A stretch of 64,000 nt of DNA from JAVBMV01 sp031552145 (GCA_031552145.1 JAVBMV010000011.1:1-64000); one strand, 5' to 3'; positions 19,240 through 29,453 are shown, numbered from the stretch's first letter. The notes: generated from the letters alone by a model not told the origin. Program-made: numbers and translations.

Positions 19240-20652
19240 GTGGCGAACGGCAAGCGGGTAGTGGTGATCGGTGGTGGTCCCGGCGGATATCCGGCGGCCT
19301 TTCTGGCGTCGGATCTCGGCATGCAGGTGACCCTGGTAGAGGCGAAGCCCAACCCCGGCGGCGTCTGCCTCTTCCAGGGGTGCATCCCCTCCAAGGCGCT
19401 CCTGCACGTCGCCAAGCTGCTCAACGAAGCGAAAGAGGCCTCGCAGTGGGGCCTTAGCTTCGAGCCGCCGACTATCGATTTGGCGAAACTGCGCAGCTGG
19501 AAGCAGGGCGTGGTCGGGAAGCTGACCGGCGGGCTCGGACAGATGAGCCGCAACCGCAAGGTGAACTTCGTGCGCGGCCGCGCGCGCTTCCTCGACGCGC
19601 ATGCGCTCGAGATCGCGCGTGAGGATGGGGCGAGCGAGAAGCTCGACTTCGACTACGCCATCATCGCGACAGGCTCGGTCCCCGCGAAGATTCCGGGGCT
19701 GCCCACCTCCGACCGCATCATGGACTCCACCGCGACGCTGGAGCTGAACGACATTCCCAAGAAGCTGCTCGTCGTGGGCGGCGGCTACATTGGCCTGGAG
19801 CTGGGCACGGTCTATTCGGCGCTTGGCTCCAAGGTGACCGTGGTCGAGGCGACGGGAGGCCTGCTTCCCGGCGCCGACCGCGACCTGGTCGCGCACGTCC
19901 AAAAGAAGATCGAAGAGCGCTTCGAGCGCGTCCTGCTCAACACCAGCGTCCAGTCGATGCGCGAGGAGGGGGAGGGGATCCGCGTGAAGCTGCTCGGGAC
20001 CGACCTTCCCGAGAGCGAGCCGCTCTTCGACAAAGTGCTCGTCTCGGTCGGGCGCAAGCCGATGACAGAGGGGCTGGGGCTGGATCGCGTCAAAGTGAAG
20101 CAGACCAGCCGAGGCTTCATCGAAGTGGACGCGCAGCGGCGCACCAGCGAGCCCCACATCTTCGCCATCGGCGACGTGGCGGGCGATCCAATGTTGGCAC
20201 ACAAAGCAACCTACGAAGGGCGCATCGCCGCCGAGGTGATCGCGGGCAAAAGCGCCGCCTTCGACGCGCGCGCCATCCCGGCCGTGGTCTTCACCGATCC
20301 AGAGCTCGCCTGGGCGGGCCTCACCGAGACCGAGGCCCGGAAGCAAGGGCGTGACTACAAGTTGGCGCGCTTCCCCTGGTCCGCCTCCGGTCGCGCGACC
20401 ACCATGGGGCGCAACGACGGCCTCACCAAGATGGTGATCGATCCGAGGACCGAGCAGGTCCTGGGGGTCGGAGTCGTCGGAGTGGGGGCGGGCGAGATGA
20501 TCGCCGAGGCGGTGCTGGCCATCGAGCTGGGCGCGCGCGCCACGGACCTCATGATGACCATCCACGCCCACCCGACGCTCTCGGAAACGGTTATGGAGGC
20601 CGCGGAGGTCTATTTCGGCCACAGCCCGCACCTCTACCAGCAGCCGGCGTAG
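19240..20652 (+). CDS. lpdA: Dihydrolipoyl dehydrogenase (E3)
   Basis: E3 reoxidises the dihydrolipoyl arm of E2 with FAD and NAD+. The N-terminal FAD motif is VVVIGGGPGGYPAAFLA, the redox disulfide lies in GGVCLFQGCIPSKAL, the NAD-binding motif is LLVVGGGYIGLELGTVYS, and the C-terminal dimer interface has HAHPTLSETVMEAA with the active-site His. I chose the GTG at 19240 because GAGGAGG lies five bases upstream and the protein then begins ANGKRVVVIGGG (470 residues). ATG 19192 would add 16 residues without a ribosome site. Confidence 0.95.
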   Translation: MANGKRVVVIGGGPGGYPAAFLASDLGMQVTLVEAKPNPGGVCLFQGCIPSKALLHVAKLLNEAKEASQWGLSFEPPTIDLAKLRSWKQGVVGKLTGGLGQMSRNRKVNFVRGRARFLDAHALEIAREDGASEKLDFDYAIIATGSVPAKIPGLPTSDRIMDSTATLELNDIPKKLLVVGGGYIGLELGTVYSALGSKVTVVEATGGLLPGADRDLVAHVQKKIEERFERVLLNTSVQSMREEGEGIRVKLLGTDLPESEPLFDKVLVSVGRKPMTEGLGLDRVKVKQTSRGFIEVDAQRRTSEPHIFAIGDVAGDPMLAHKATYEGRIAAEVIAGKSAAFDARAIPAVVFTDPELAWAGLTETEARKQGRDYKLARFPWSASGRATTMGRNDGLTKMVIDPRTEQVLGVGVVGVGAGEMIAEAVLAIELGARATDLMMTIHAHPTLSETVMEAAEVYFGHSPHLYQQPA

Positions 20653-20681
20653 CGAGAGGCTCTCCATTGAAAATGGGCGAA

Positions 20682-20712
20682 GGGCCTGGAGCGCATCGCG
20701 CGCTCCAGGCCC
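20682..20712. terminator. Hairpin between convergent lpd and the giant lipoprotein gene
   Basis: GGGCCTGGAGCGC (20682-20694) and GCGCTCCAGGCCC (20700-20712) form a perfect 13-bp stem with a five-base loop. No T-run follows on the plus strand. Its place between convergent stops suggests a bidirectional terminator. Confidence 0.65.
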
Positions 20713-20739
20713 TCGCTCTACAGAGGCCCCCCCTCTTAC

Positions 20740-23700
20740 CTATTCGACCTTGATGGTGAACGCCCCTCCCGAGGTGCTGCTCGATTCCACGAAGATGTAA
20801 TAGGTCTGGCCTGCCACCGTGTTGGACCAAGTGAAGGTCTCGAAGCCTGATGCATTGTTTGTCGATTGCGCGTCGACCCCGAGCAGGCAGGTGCTGTAGT
20901 CGCACGCCGTGCCCAGCCAGAGCTGTGCATTGAAGCTGCCGGGCGTGACCGTCACCGTGAAGGGGTCTGCTGTAGCAGGGGTGTAGGTGAAGACCGTCTC
21001 CCAGCCGTTGCCCTTGGTGCTGCCCTGGCAGCCATTGGTTGCTCCGGGCAGGTTGGGCCACGTGTATTCATTCCCAGCACTGGCCATTGTGACCGAATTG
21101 GTACCCAAGAAGACCTCCTTGGCTGTCTCGCAGAGGTCGCCTGGCACAAGGGCGCCTGGATTGTCGAGGGTGACGTCGAGGATATACTCGCCACGCTGAT
21201 CCGTCGCCGTAGTGTCGACCCAAAGGAAATAGTCCCCTGCCCCTAAGTTGTTTCGGGTAAGTGTGATTGCCGAGGTGCTGGTCCCAGCGACACATCCCTG
21301 CTGGCCAAGGAGCGACGTGTCATCACAGGAATTCCTTAGGACCAAGGCAGGGCCCTTCCAGGCGCCTTGTGGCGTGAGTTTAGCGGTCAGCTTGCGCGCT
21401 GTCTCCAAGTGCAGTTTGTAGTAGATATCCTGGCCCAGCATGGCAGCGCAGGTGCCCGTCGTGGTGTTGTCGGAGAGCATGGTGTTGCCGATGGAGGTTG
21501 CCTTGCTCGTGTTTCCTGTAGTGACAAAGCTGAGCGGTGCTCCGTCCGTTTCGCAGGTGTCGCCCTGGTTCACGCCTCCGATGTCTCCCAAGGCCAGAGA
21601 GAGGTTGAAGCCGCCGGTTGCGGTGGCTTCGGTCGAGTCGACCCAGATGTAATAGGTTCCGGCTGGCATCCTCGAGCTGCCTATCGTCGCAGTCTGGCCT
21701 GTGGAAGTGTTGGTCGCACAGGCGACGGTCCCGAACTCGGTGTTTGGATCGTCGCAGGCGGTTCGCAGATAGAGCGCCGCCTTAAATTCAGCGGTGAGCC
21801 TTGCCACGAAGCTGCGCTCGAAGGGGAGGGTAAAGGAGTAGACCTTGTCGGGCCCCGGCATTGCTCCGCACTTGCCCGCGGAGAGATTGGAAGCATCCTC
21901 TATCCTGCCGGCCGCGGTCGCCTGATCGAAGGAGAAGGCGAGGGTAGCCGAGGAAGGGAAGGGCGAAGCGCAGTAGTCGTTCTCGGGTAGGAAGTACATC
22001 GGCGTAACGGCTATATCGAAGCTCATCGCGCCGCGCGCGCCGACGTTGGCGCTGTCGATGTAGAGGTAGTATCGGTTCGCCTCCTTCACTGTCTTGTTGA
22101 TCAAGAGCTGTGAACCCCAGCCCGACTGGTCGTTTTTTATCGCGGAACAGAAGAGCTCGTCCTGGGCAGTAATTTCCGCTGCGGGCTTGCAGTTCCTGAG
22201 TAGATAGACGCCGGGTACAATGGAGTTGGGAGTATGTGTCCAGATGCTTAGTAATGAGTCGGCGGGGAGGTCAAGCGAATAGACCAGCTCGGGTCCCGGG
22301 AGGGAGCAACTGCCTAGCAGGGTGTTCGTGCCCGCTCCAATGTCGGCGATCTCGATGTGTGCCTTGCCGTTCGTTAATGTGAGATGCTGTGCACTCATGC
22401 AGGTGTTGTTGCCCGCTGGGGCGATCGCTTCGACGGTGACTGAGAAGCCGTGAAGGTTGGCCGATGCATATTGGTCGTCGGCAAAGAGATAATAGTCGCC
22501 AGGGGCCAGCACTCCGGTTTGAATGCGGCCGATAGAGCTGTCCGATCTTGCGCAGCCAATTTGGGTCGACGTGTCGGCGCACTTGGAGCGCAGATAGAGT
22601 GTTGTATAGACAGTTTGGCCGCTCATGATGGTGGCATTAATGACAGAGGGCTCGGTTATCGTAAGCTTGTAGATATGCTCGTTGCCGGCGTTCGCCGAGC
22701 CGCAACTTCCATTATGATTGGCGGCGCCGGAGCCTAGATCTCCCGCCAACACAAGCGGCTGGTCTCGTACTAGCGTATAGCCATCGCGGCTCGCGAGTGA
22801 TTCGCAGGTGTCGGCGTTCGAGCTGTAGTTGTTATTTGTCTTGCGAAGCGTGACGATGAACTCTCCATGAGTGATCGGATTATTGGCGTCCTCTTCACGC
22901 GTTGTGTCGATAACCAGATAGTAGGTTGCCGACGCGAGGAAGGAGGCCCGAAGCTCGAAACTGTACCACCAGTCTTTCGCGTCGCAAGTCACCGAAGAAG
23001 TGATCGAATCGCACTGCGAACGCAGCTCTACAAGCGGTCTCCACTTGGAGCCTGCCGCTGGAGAGACAATAATTTCGAGCGCACTCGAGTCGATGGGGAC
23101 GCGGTAAACCAACTCCTTTCCAGACTGCGTCATATAGGCGGGATACTTGGACGTGTCGTGGTTGCACTTGGTGCCGAGGCCGTCGTTGTAACCGTCGTTT
23201 GTATTCCCACGGATAATGGCGATGCCGTTGGTCCCAAATTCGACTATTGGCAGGTTCTGGGTGTTTGCACAACGCGCAGAGAGGACTCCGCTCTGCTCGT
23301 CTGTCGGGCTTGGAGAACCGGCAGGGAGCAGGTCGACGGTTAGGTCGAAGCGCCCCAGATAGCCGTTCTGGGTCGAGTCACCATCGAGCCAGATCCAATA
23401 GACATCAGGAGCGACATTTGCATGCTTCAGTGCGGCGTATCCCGTGCCGGTTGTTGGCATGACACAGTCGAGGTGCGAGTCCAGGTCGCAGGCTCCTCGT
23501 TGCAAAAAGATACCCACTTTGGCATAATATCCATTTAGCGTAGAGTTGGCTCCGCCAAAGCCATACTGAATATGGAGATCCTTTGCGCCTTCGATGCTGG
23601 AGAGATCGAGCCGGTAAACGACGTCGTAGCCGATCGCCGCGGATGCAGTCCCACACGAACGCGCCAGATCATTGGTAGATCCAGTATTGTTGCCGCTTAT

Positions 23701-26700
23701 GTGGCCGTGTCCATCCCCGTCGAGAGGGATGGTATAGGCAAGTGATGGGGTTGCTGGACACTTGTCCGGCAGGGCGGGATATAGGCCGGCAGTCAGCTGG
23801 TAGTCCATTCCCGGTGCCGTTCCATCCACGACGAGCCAATAGTCCTTGTTGGGTTGAACTATGGGAACTACAACTTCCGCGCTTCCGGCGGTCCCTGCGG
23901 CGCAGCCGACCTCATTGGCGATGGCTGACGATTCACAGGCGGTTCGAACATACAGGATGGGCGCGAAGGTAGAGATGTTGGAGGCGGGGGGGGTTACCTT
24001 TGCCCGGAAGAGCCTCGGTTCCGAGAGGTCGGTGGTCTTGAAGTGGTAGATGACCTCTCCACCAACGGCTCCAGCGCATCGGGCATCCGCTCCGATCATA
24101 ACGGCGGTTGCGCCGACCGTGGTCGCTATTTCCTGAGTCACCCTGTCGTCGAAGAGCGCCAGCTCCCGTGCAATGGAACATGAGGTTGCGGGTGCGACGG
24201 GTAAGGGGGTGGTGGTTAGCTTGAGCGCGAAATCGTCCTGATTGGGGAAAGTGGAATCGACCCAGAGCCAATATTTTCCCTGATCGAGTCGCGTGGAGAT
24301 GGTTGCCGGCCCCCCCGCGAGTTGCCACGCCGAGGCAAGGTCGGGAATCCCTGATTCGCCGCAGCGTTCCGAGAGATATAGGATCGCCTCTCCATATCCG
24401 GCGAAGGCAAGCGAAGCTTCGACGACCATGGGTTCCTTCACATCGAGGCGGTATACCACATCGGCGCCCGAGCCATTGTGCGTCGCTGGTAGCGAGGTGG
24501 AGGTGCTGTTATGAGATGCGTAGGAAGTGGAGGCGTCGATGCGCACGGATGGTGTCGAGAGCTCCAGTATTGTCTCGTCTGCCGCACCCCAAATGGAGGC
24601 GCAGGTGTCATTCAACCTAGGAGTGGGTTGCAGCGACAGATTTAGGCCGAAAGTTCCTTCGCTTGCAGAGGTGGCGCCGCCGATGTGGATGTAGTAACGA
24701 CCAGGGGCGACGTAGGCCGAAGCCAGCGCGATTCCCGAGGCGCTGGAATAGGCGCAGAGGACGTTCGCTGAGGGCGCGATCGGCATACAGGAGTCTCGCT
24801 GTATGTAGATCGCTGGCTTGAAAATCGCAGGCATCATTGAAGAGACGGAGGCGCTAAGGCGGCCGCTCTGTTCGATGTCTAGGACATAGACTACATCGGG
24901 ACCGTTCAACGTCGTCTGGCCCGTGGCGCACGGAAAAGTGCCGCCATTCGTGGCATACTTGGTGCTGCCTGTGGTGCTTGCTGTCAGTGTTGCCGGGTCG
25001 AGCGAGAGTGAGCCGGGGAGCTCGCAGGAGTCGTTTTCTGGAGGGGTTCCGCTCGAACGCGTCGACGCAGCGAGCGAAAACGTCTTGCTCGCGTTTTTGT
25101 CCATTCCATCGACGAAGACGTAGAGAGGGCCGACGACGCCAGACCGTAAGACAGAGTAGGGTGTCTTGTTGGTAATTCCCGCAATGCATGCCAAGTTTTT
25201 CGCATCATCGCCGCAACCATCTTTGATGTAGAGCGCTAGGCTGGTGCTCTTAATTGTGCTGGTGTTGTCTGTGTCGGGAGATGGCGTTAATGTGAAGACG
25301 ACATCGTAGGTGCCCGGATGGTCAAACCGATAGACAAGATCGCCACCGGATGTATTGGCGCACGGGGCGTGATGATCATCAGGATCGCCGTCTAAGGTGT
25401 CGATAATTGCGGGGATGTTGCCGCTTTCGTCCGGCGCAGGGAAGTCGATGGCGCCCGAGCAAGAAGTGTTTATTATGACGTCGGCGTCGCGCAGAGTAAA
25501 AGTGGCGCTGAACGTTCCACTGCCGCTCGCTTCGTGGCTGTCAAAGATGACCATATAGGATCGGCTGCCGGGCAGCTTGGGGGCGGTGAGAGAATTAGTC
25601 CCTCCCGTTTTGGCGTACCCACAGGCGAGTTCTTGGCGTGGAGGTGCGCTGCAGTCCTCCTTGATGGCGATTATGGAGAACATGTTGTTGTTCTCACCCG
25701 GAGTTACTTTGATTGAAAGATCGAAATGACCAGGGGGAAGGACGACCTTGTAGAAGAGCTCACGACCGGAAGGTCCGTCACGTCCGGGATAATGGCAGCT
25801 GTACTCCGTCTCGAGGGTGCCGCCCGCAGCGGTGTCCGCGTGAAGAACTGTGGCCTCTTCTGCCGACAATATGAGTGTCTCCGCATCGGCGCAGAGCTGG
25901 TTCGAGTAGGGTGGAGATTTAATGTAGGCGTCGACGGTGAAATCGCCGGCAAGCGCCTTGCCGCTCGATACATAGGAGTCTACGACGAGATAATAGGTGC
26001 CGGCGCTTAGGCGAACCGCACCAAGATCTGCCCGCACTTTGTCGGATATGGTTGAGTGGGTTGCCGCGAGGCAACCGAGTTCATCGGCAATTCCCGTCCC
26101 GCACGCACTCTTGATGTAGGCGACGGGAATGAAACCGGGGGTCTTCTCGGAGGCGGTCACCACGAAGTGGGCATCCGCATCGTTCGCGAGGGTCACGGCG
26201 AAGAGGGCATCACCTCCTCCGGCGAAGTTGTTGCAGCTTCCCTTCATATCGTCCGAGGTGGCGCGGGTCGAGCCTTTGGCCAAATAGTGGCCCGGCTGCG
26301 AGGAGTCGGCGGTGAGGGTGTAGGCCTCAGGTGAGGTGGTCAAGGCACCGCATGCGTCGTTGCCCGGCGCCACCGGTACTTCGGAGGAGGTGATGGTGAG
26401 CAGGAACTTCCCCGTGAGCGCCATCGTTTCGCTGGCGACCAGGATGAAGTAGTTGGTTGCTGGCTCGGCGCTATAGGTCGCCGCGTAGACCTCGCGGCTC
26501 TTCTCGGCGCGATCGCAAGAGAGGGCACTGTTGGCCTCAGTGCAGCTCTCGCGTATCTCCACGCCACCTCGGAAGCTGGAGCCCGAAGGAGCGATGATCT
26601 TCGCGAAGAGATCCCTCTTGACACCAGCGGGCGTGCGAACTTGGAACATGAGTTCTGGGCCGTCTTTGCCGGTGACGGCGCACGTCAGGGCGTCATCCTT

Positions 26701-28458
26701 CGCGGCCATGGCTGTGGTGCCCTCGAAAGTGATGGAGTGGCTCGAGGAGTCGAGAATGAGCTCTCGGGGGGAATCGCAGGTGTCGTTGGGGGAATCGCCG
26801 TGAAGGTCAATATGTAGTTGGAATTCCCCGGGGTGCAGATCGGTAGAAGAGACGGCGATATAGTAGGTACCCCTGGTCAGAGAGGGGATCTTCTTGACGG
26901 CAGCCGTTGGATGGCCGGCGACCACGGAATTGGCACAGTAGAGTTCCTCCTGCGTCTCTTCGTCGCAGCTTTCCACCAGTTGGAATGCTGGCACGTAGGC
27001 GTCGCTGGTGCCGGTGCTCGAGAGCGTGATGAGGACCCCCGAGTCCCTTTCAAGCGTGAAGGAATAGAAGAGGTCGCCTCCAGCGACGGCGCAGACGGAG
27101 AAGGGGCCATCCTTAGCCGTGCCCTTCGTGCTTCCCTCCACCATGGTGCTGTTGGCGCTGAAGGGCGGCATCGGGAAGGCGTTCGTGCAACGATCATTGG
27201 ATGGGGTCGTGACAGGTGCTGCCAGAATCGAGATCGCAAGCGGCCCTCCGAGAGACTCGTCCTCGGGTGCGAAGTCGTCGATCCAGAGGAACCAGGTCCC
27301 GGCGGGGAGCGCCTTCGCGTTAATCATTGCAGTGTCGATGCCGGCTAAGGTGTCGGGGCTATTGCAAATGAATTGTGCGCTCATGTCGTCACAGTCGCTG
27401 CGCAGATAGATGACGGGCACCACGTTGCTTTCGTTGATGGGCGTCGCCGACACCTGGACATCGGACGGGGTGGAGAGGGTGAAGGAGTAGACAACATCCC
27501 TGCCGCCGTAGTTTACGGAACAGCTATTGCTGATGGGGAGACTGCCCTGGGCAGTGTAGGTGCTCTCGCTCGCGATGGAGGTGTCGGTCTCGAACTCGAT
27601 GGCGCCATTGACCAGGATTAGCGAGACCACGCCGTCGCAGTCATCGTTGACGGGAGGCGCACCCGGGGCCGCGCATTGATTGTCTCGGCAGGTCTGGGTC
27701 TGGTCACAATCGCCGCAGCTCGGAATTACGCGTGCCACACCGCAGGCGTCGAGTGCCTGGTATTTGCCACACTCCTTACTGTTGCGCTGACAGATCTCCG
27801 CCAGATCGAAGTCGTCGCATGTGCAGCGGTTTTCATTGTTGCAGCGCTCGGGGTAGGCGCAGTCGCCGCACTCGAAGGCGCGCTCCACTCCGCATCTATC
27901 CAGCACGGTGCCGCTGCCGCACTCGGCGCCGAGATTGGCGGCGACCAGGTCGCAGAGTTCCTTGTCCCCCTCCGGCTCGCAGGAGCAGGTGGCGGAGGAG
28001 AGGTTGCAGCTCTTTGGCACGACGCAGCGGTCGGGGCAGGTGACCTCCCGCTCCTCTCCGCAGCGATCGGTAAGCTGCAGGCGACCGCAAGAGTCGGGGT
28101 TGCGCGCGCAGATGGCCTCTTCACTATCCGAGCAGCGCTCGCAAGTGCCGCCGATCAGGCAGGCGATCCCATTGCCGCAAGATCCACAGGTGCCGCCGCA
28201 TCCGTCGTCTCCACATTCGCGCCCCGTGCACTTGGGCTCGCAACATGCGCCTCGGAAGCACTTCTCCCCCTCCTCGCAGCAGGTGGAGGCGCATTCGACG
28301 CGGGGAGGCGCGCAGGGCTCGCTCCCGTCGGGCCCGGTGTCGGGCCCGGTGTCGGGCCCTGCATCGCTATGGGGAACGTCGAAGGTCTCCGTCTCGCAGC
28401 CGGTGGCCACTACTACGCAGAGAGAGAGCAGCATCACCAGACCTGTCACTTGTTTCAT
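20740..28458 (-). CDS. Giant repeat lipoprotein with a Cys-rich head and 16 PPC-like domains
   Basis: The 2,572-residue product begins with a lipoprotein signal (MKQVTGLVMLLSLCVVVATGC), followed by a (DTGP)n linker encoded by 12-bp repeats (about 28322-28365). Residues ~50-270 are Cys-rich and include three units with the pattern C...CG...D.CG..R...C. From about residue 275 there are 16 tandem units of ~145 residues. They usually open with NDxC, then a GxDVVYxFxL strand, a P.LYLRS.C segment, and GTYYLWVD near the end. The layout resembles bacterial pre-peptidase C-terminal (PPC) beta-sandwich domains, but that is a pattern-level judgement. An outer-membrane-anchored adhesin or binding protein is inferred. 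G+C is lower than in neighbours (25261-25320 counts 33 of 60). GAGGTG precedes the ATG. Confidence 0.9.
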   Translation of the reverse strand: MKQVTGLVMLLSLCVVVATGCETETFDVPHSDAGPDTGPDTGPDGSEPCAPPRVECASTCCEEGEKCFRGACCEPKCTGRECGDDGCGGTCGSCGNGIACLIGGTCERCSDSEEAICARNPDSCGRLQLTDRCGEEREVTCPDRCVVPKSCNLSSATCSCEPEGDKELCDLVAANLGAECGSGTVLDRCGVERAFECGDCAYPERCNNENRCTCDDFDLAEICQRNSKECGKYQALDACGVARVIPSCGDCDQTQTCRDNQCAAPGAPPVNDDCDGVVSLILVNGAIEFETDTSIASESTYTAQGSLPISNSCSVNYGGRDVVYSFTLSTPSDVQVSATPINESNVVPVIYLRSDCDDMSAQFICNSPDTLAGIDTAMINAKALPAGTWFLWIDDFAPEDESLGGPLAISILAAPVTTPSNDRCTNAFPMPPFSANSTMVEGSTKGTAKDGPFSVCAVAGGDLFYSFTLERDSGVLITLSSTGTSDAYVPAFQLVESCDEETQEELYCANSVVAGHPTAAVKKIPSLTRGTYYIAVSSTDLHPGEFQLHIDLHGDSPNDTCDSPRELILDSSSHSITFEGTTAMAAKDDALTCAVTGKDGPELMFQVRTPAGVKRDLFAKIIAPSGSSFRGGVEIRESCTEANSALSCDRAEKSREVYAATYSAEPATNYFILVASETMALTGKFLLTITSSEVPVAPGNDACGALTTSPEAYTLTADSSQPGHYLAKGSTRATSDDMKGSCNNFAGGGDALFAVTLANDADAHFVVTASEKTPGFIPVAYIKSACGTGIADELGCLAATHSTISDKVRADLGAVRLSAGTYYLVVDSYVSSGKALAGDFTVDAYIKSPPYSNQLCADAETLILSAEEATVLHADTAAGGTLETEYSCHYPGRDGPSGRELFYKVVLPPGHFDLSIKVTPGENNNMFSIIAIKEDCSAPPRQELACGYAKTGGTNSLTAPKLPGSRSYMVIFDSHEASGSGTFSATFTLRDADVIINTSCSGAIDFPAPDESGNIPAIIDTLDGDPDDHHAPCANTSGGDLVYRFDHPGTYDVVFTLTPSPDTDNTSTIKSTSLALYIKDGCGDDAKNLACIAGITNKTPYSVLRSGVVGPLYVFVDGMDKNASKTFSLAASTRSSGTPPENDSCELPGSLSLDPATLTASTTGSTKYATNGGTFPCATGQTTLNGPDVVYVLDIEQSGRLSASVSSMMPAIFKPAIYIQRDSCMPIAPSANVLCAYSSASGIALASAYVAPGRYYIHIGGATSASEGTFGLNLSLQPTPRLNDTCASIWGAADETILELSTPSVRIDASTSYASHNSTSTSLPATHNGSGADVVYRLDVKEPMVVEASLAFAGYGEAILYLSERCGESGIPDLASAWQLAGGPATISTRLDQGKYWLWVDSTFPNQDDFALKLTTTPLPVAPATSCSIARELALFDDRVTQEIATTVGATAVMIGADARCAGAVGGEVIYHFKTTDLSEPRLFRAKVTPPASNISTFAPILYVRTACESSAIANEVGCAAGTAGSAEVVVPIVQPNKDYWLVVDGTAPGMDYQLTAGLYPALPDKCPATPSLAYTIPLDGDGHGHISGNNTGSTNDLARSCGTASAAIGYDVVYRLDLSSIEGAKDLHIQYGFGGANSTLNGYYAKVGIFLQRGACDLDSHLDCVMPTTGTGYAALKHANVAPDVYWIWLDGDSTQNGYLGRFDLTVDLLPAGSPSPTDEQSGVLSARCANTQNLPIVEFGTNGIAIIRGNTNDGYNDGLGTKCNHDTSKYPAYMTQSGKELVYRVPIDSSALEIIVSPAAGSKWRPLVELRSQCDSITSSVTCDAKDWWYSFELRASFLASATYYLVIDTTREEDANNPITHGEFIVTLRKTNNNYSSNADTCESLASRDGYTLVRDQPLVLAGDLGSGAANHNGSCGSANAGNEHIYKLTITEPSVINATIMSGQTVYTTLYLRSKCADTSTQIGCARSDSSIGRIQTGVLAPGDYYLFADDQYASANLHGFSVTVEAIAPAGNNTCMSAQHLTLTNGKAHIEIADIGAGTNTLLGSCSLPGPELVYSLDLPADSLLSIWTHTPNSIVPGVYLLRNCKPAAEITAQDELFCSAIKNDQSGWGSQLLINKTVKEANRYYLYIDSANVGARGAMSFDIAVTPMYFLPENDYCASPFPSSATLAFSFDQATAAGRIEDASNLSAGKCGAMPGPDKVYSFTLPFERSFVARLTAEFKAALYLRTACDDPNTEFGTVACATNTSTGQTATIGSSRMPAGTYYIWVDSTEATATGGFNLSLALGDIGGVNQGDTCETDGAPLSFVTTGNTSKATSIGNTMLSDNTTTGTCAAMLGQDIYYKLHLETARKLTAKLTPQGAWKGPALVLRNSCDDTSLLGQQGCVAGTSTSAITLTRNNLGAGDYFLWVDTTATDQRGEYILDVTLDNPGALVPGDLCETAKEVFLGTNSVTMASAGNEYTWPNLPGATNGCQGSTKGNGWETVFTYTPATADPFTVTVTPGSFNAQLWLGTACDYSTCLLGVDAQSTNNASGFETFTWSNTVAGQTYYIFVESSSTSGGAFTIKVE

Positions 28459-28601
28459 TTTTCACCTCGCGCACCCTGCGCACCCTGTTCCTCCCTAGGA
28501 GTATCCAGGGCGCGGATCCTTCCCTCGCGAGGTGGGCGGGACTTTGGCTCGCTGCTGCACTAGAGTCCTTCCAACCCCTTCCCTCTCGAGAGGAGACCCC
28601 C

Positions 28602-29444
28602 ATGTTCCAACCGATGATCATCCAGGCCGCCATCGTGGGCGCCGAGGTGATGCGCAAGGACTCGCCCTACATCCCCTACAGTCCCGAGGAGATCGCGGCG
28701 GAGGCCATCAAGTGTCGCGAGGCGGGCGCGGCGCTGGTCCACCTCCACGTGCGCGAGACCGACGGCGCCCCTTCGCAGCGTGCCGAGCTCTTTGGCGAGG
28801 CGATCGGCCTGATCCGGAAGGCGAAGTGCGACGTCATCATCCAGACCTCGACCGGCGGCGCGGTGGGTATGACGGGAGAGGAGCGGTGCGGTCCGCTCAC
28901 GCTCACCGGCGCGCTGAAGCCCGAGATGGCGACGCTCACAACCGGCACCGTCAACTTCGGCGAGGAGGTCTTCTCGAACCCCAGGCCGCTGGTGCGCGAC
29001 ATCGCGCAGCGTATGAAGACGGCGGGCATCAAGCCCGAGTTCGAGATCTTCGACGCGGGGATGATCGACGAGGCGAAGTACCTGGAGAAGGAGGGGCTCG
29101 TCTCCTTCCCGGGCCACTGGGACTTTGTGCTGGGCGTGCCGGGTGGGCTGGGCGCGCGCGCCGACGCGCTCGACTACTGCCTCTCGCAGCTGCCCAAGGG
29201 CGCCAGCTGGTGCTGCGCGGCGATGGGGCGCCACCAGTTCCCCATGGTGGAGATCGTGGCGGAGCGCGGCGGCAACTCGCGCGTGGGGATGGAGGACAAC
29301 ATCTATCTCTCCAAGGGCGTGCTGGCGAAGGGGAGCTACGAGCTGGTGGCCAAGGCGGTGGAGATCGCCAAGTCGAAGGGGCGCGCCATCGCGACGCCCG
29401 CCGAGGCGCGCGCCATCATCGGGCTGCCGGCGCTCTCGAGCTAG
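28602..29444 (+). CDS. BKACE-family beta-keto acid cleavage enzyme (DUF849)
   Basis: Members condense a beta-keto acid with acetyl-CoA and split it to acetoacetate and a CoA ester; the type member is Kce of lysine fermentation (3-keto-5-aminohexanoate cleavage). The 280-residue product has the metal-binding ALVHLHVRE motif (His 47 and His 49), an IIQTSTGG segment, FEIFDAGM, and GHWDFVLGVPGG. The substrate cannot be told from motifs; no other lysine-fermentation genes are nearby. AGGAG lies about seven bases upstream of ATG 28602. It sits alone between two lipoprotein genes on the opposite strand. Confidence 0.9.
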   Translation: MFQPMIIQAAIVGAEVMRKDSPYIPYSPEEIAAEAIKCREAGAALVHLHVRETDGAPSQRAELFGEAIGLIRKAKCDVIIQTSTGGAVGMTGEERCGPLTLTGALKPEMATLTTGTVNFGEEVFSNPRPLVRDIAQRMKTAGIKPEFEIFDAGMIDEAKYLEKEGLVSFPGHWDFVLGVPGGLGARADALDYCLSQLPKGASWCCAAMGRHQFPMVEIVAERGGNSRVGMEDNIYLSKGVLAKGSYELVAKAVEIAKSKGRAIATPAEARAIIGLPALSS

Positions 29445-29453
29445 CCGACCAAA

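Noticed and set aside
28331..28365. Repeated GTGTCGGGCCCG as a possible regulatory repeat
   Set aside because: It is inside the coding region and simply encodes the Asp-Thr-Gly-Pro linker of the lipoprotein.
20740..28458. Giant lipoprotein gene as a polyketide synthase, non-ribosomal synthetase or RTX toxin
   Set aside because: The size is suggestive but there are no carrier, adenylation or GGXGXD motifs; repeats are beta-sandwich-like.
28245..28601. Longer start of the BKACE frame
   Set aside because: It runs into the signal-peptide end of the giant lipoprotein gene and has Arg-rich composition; ATG 28602 has a ribosome site and the family N-terminus.
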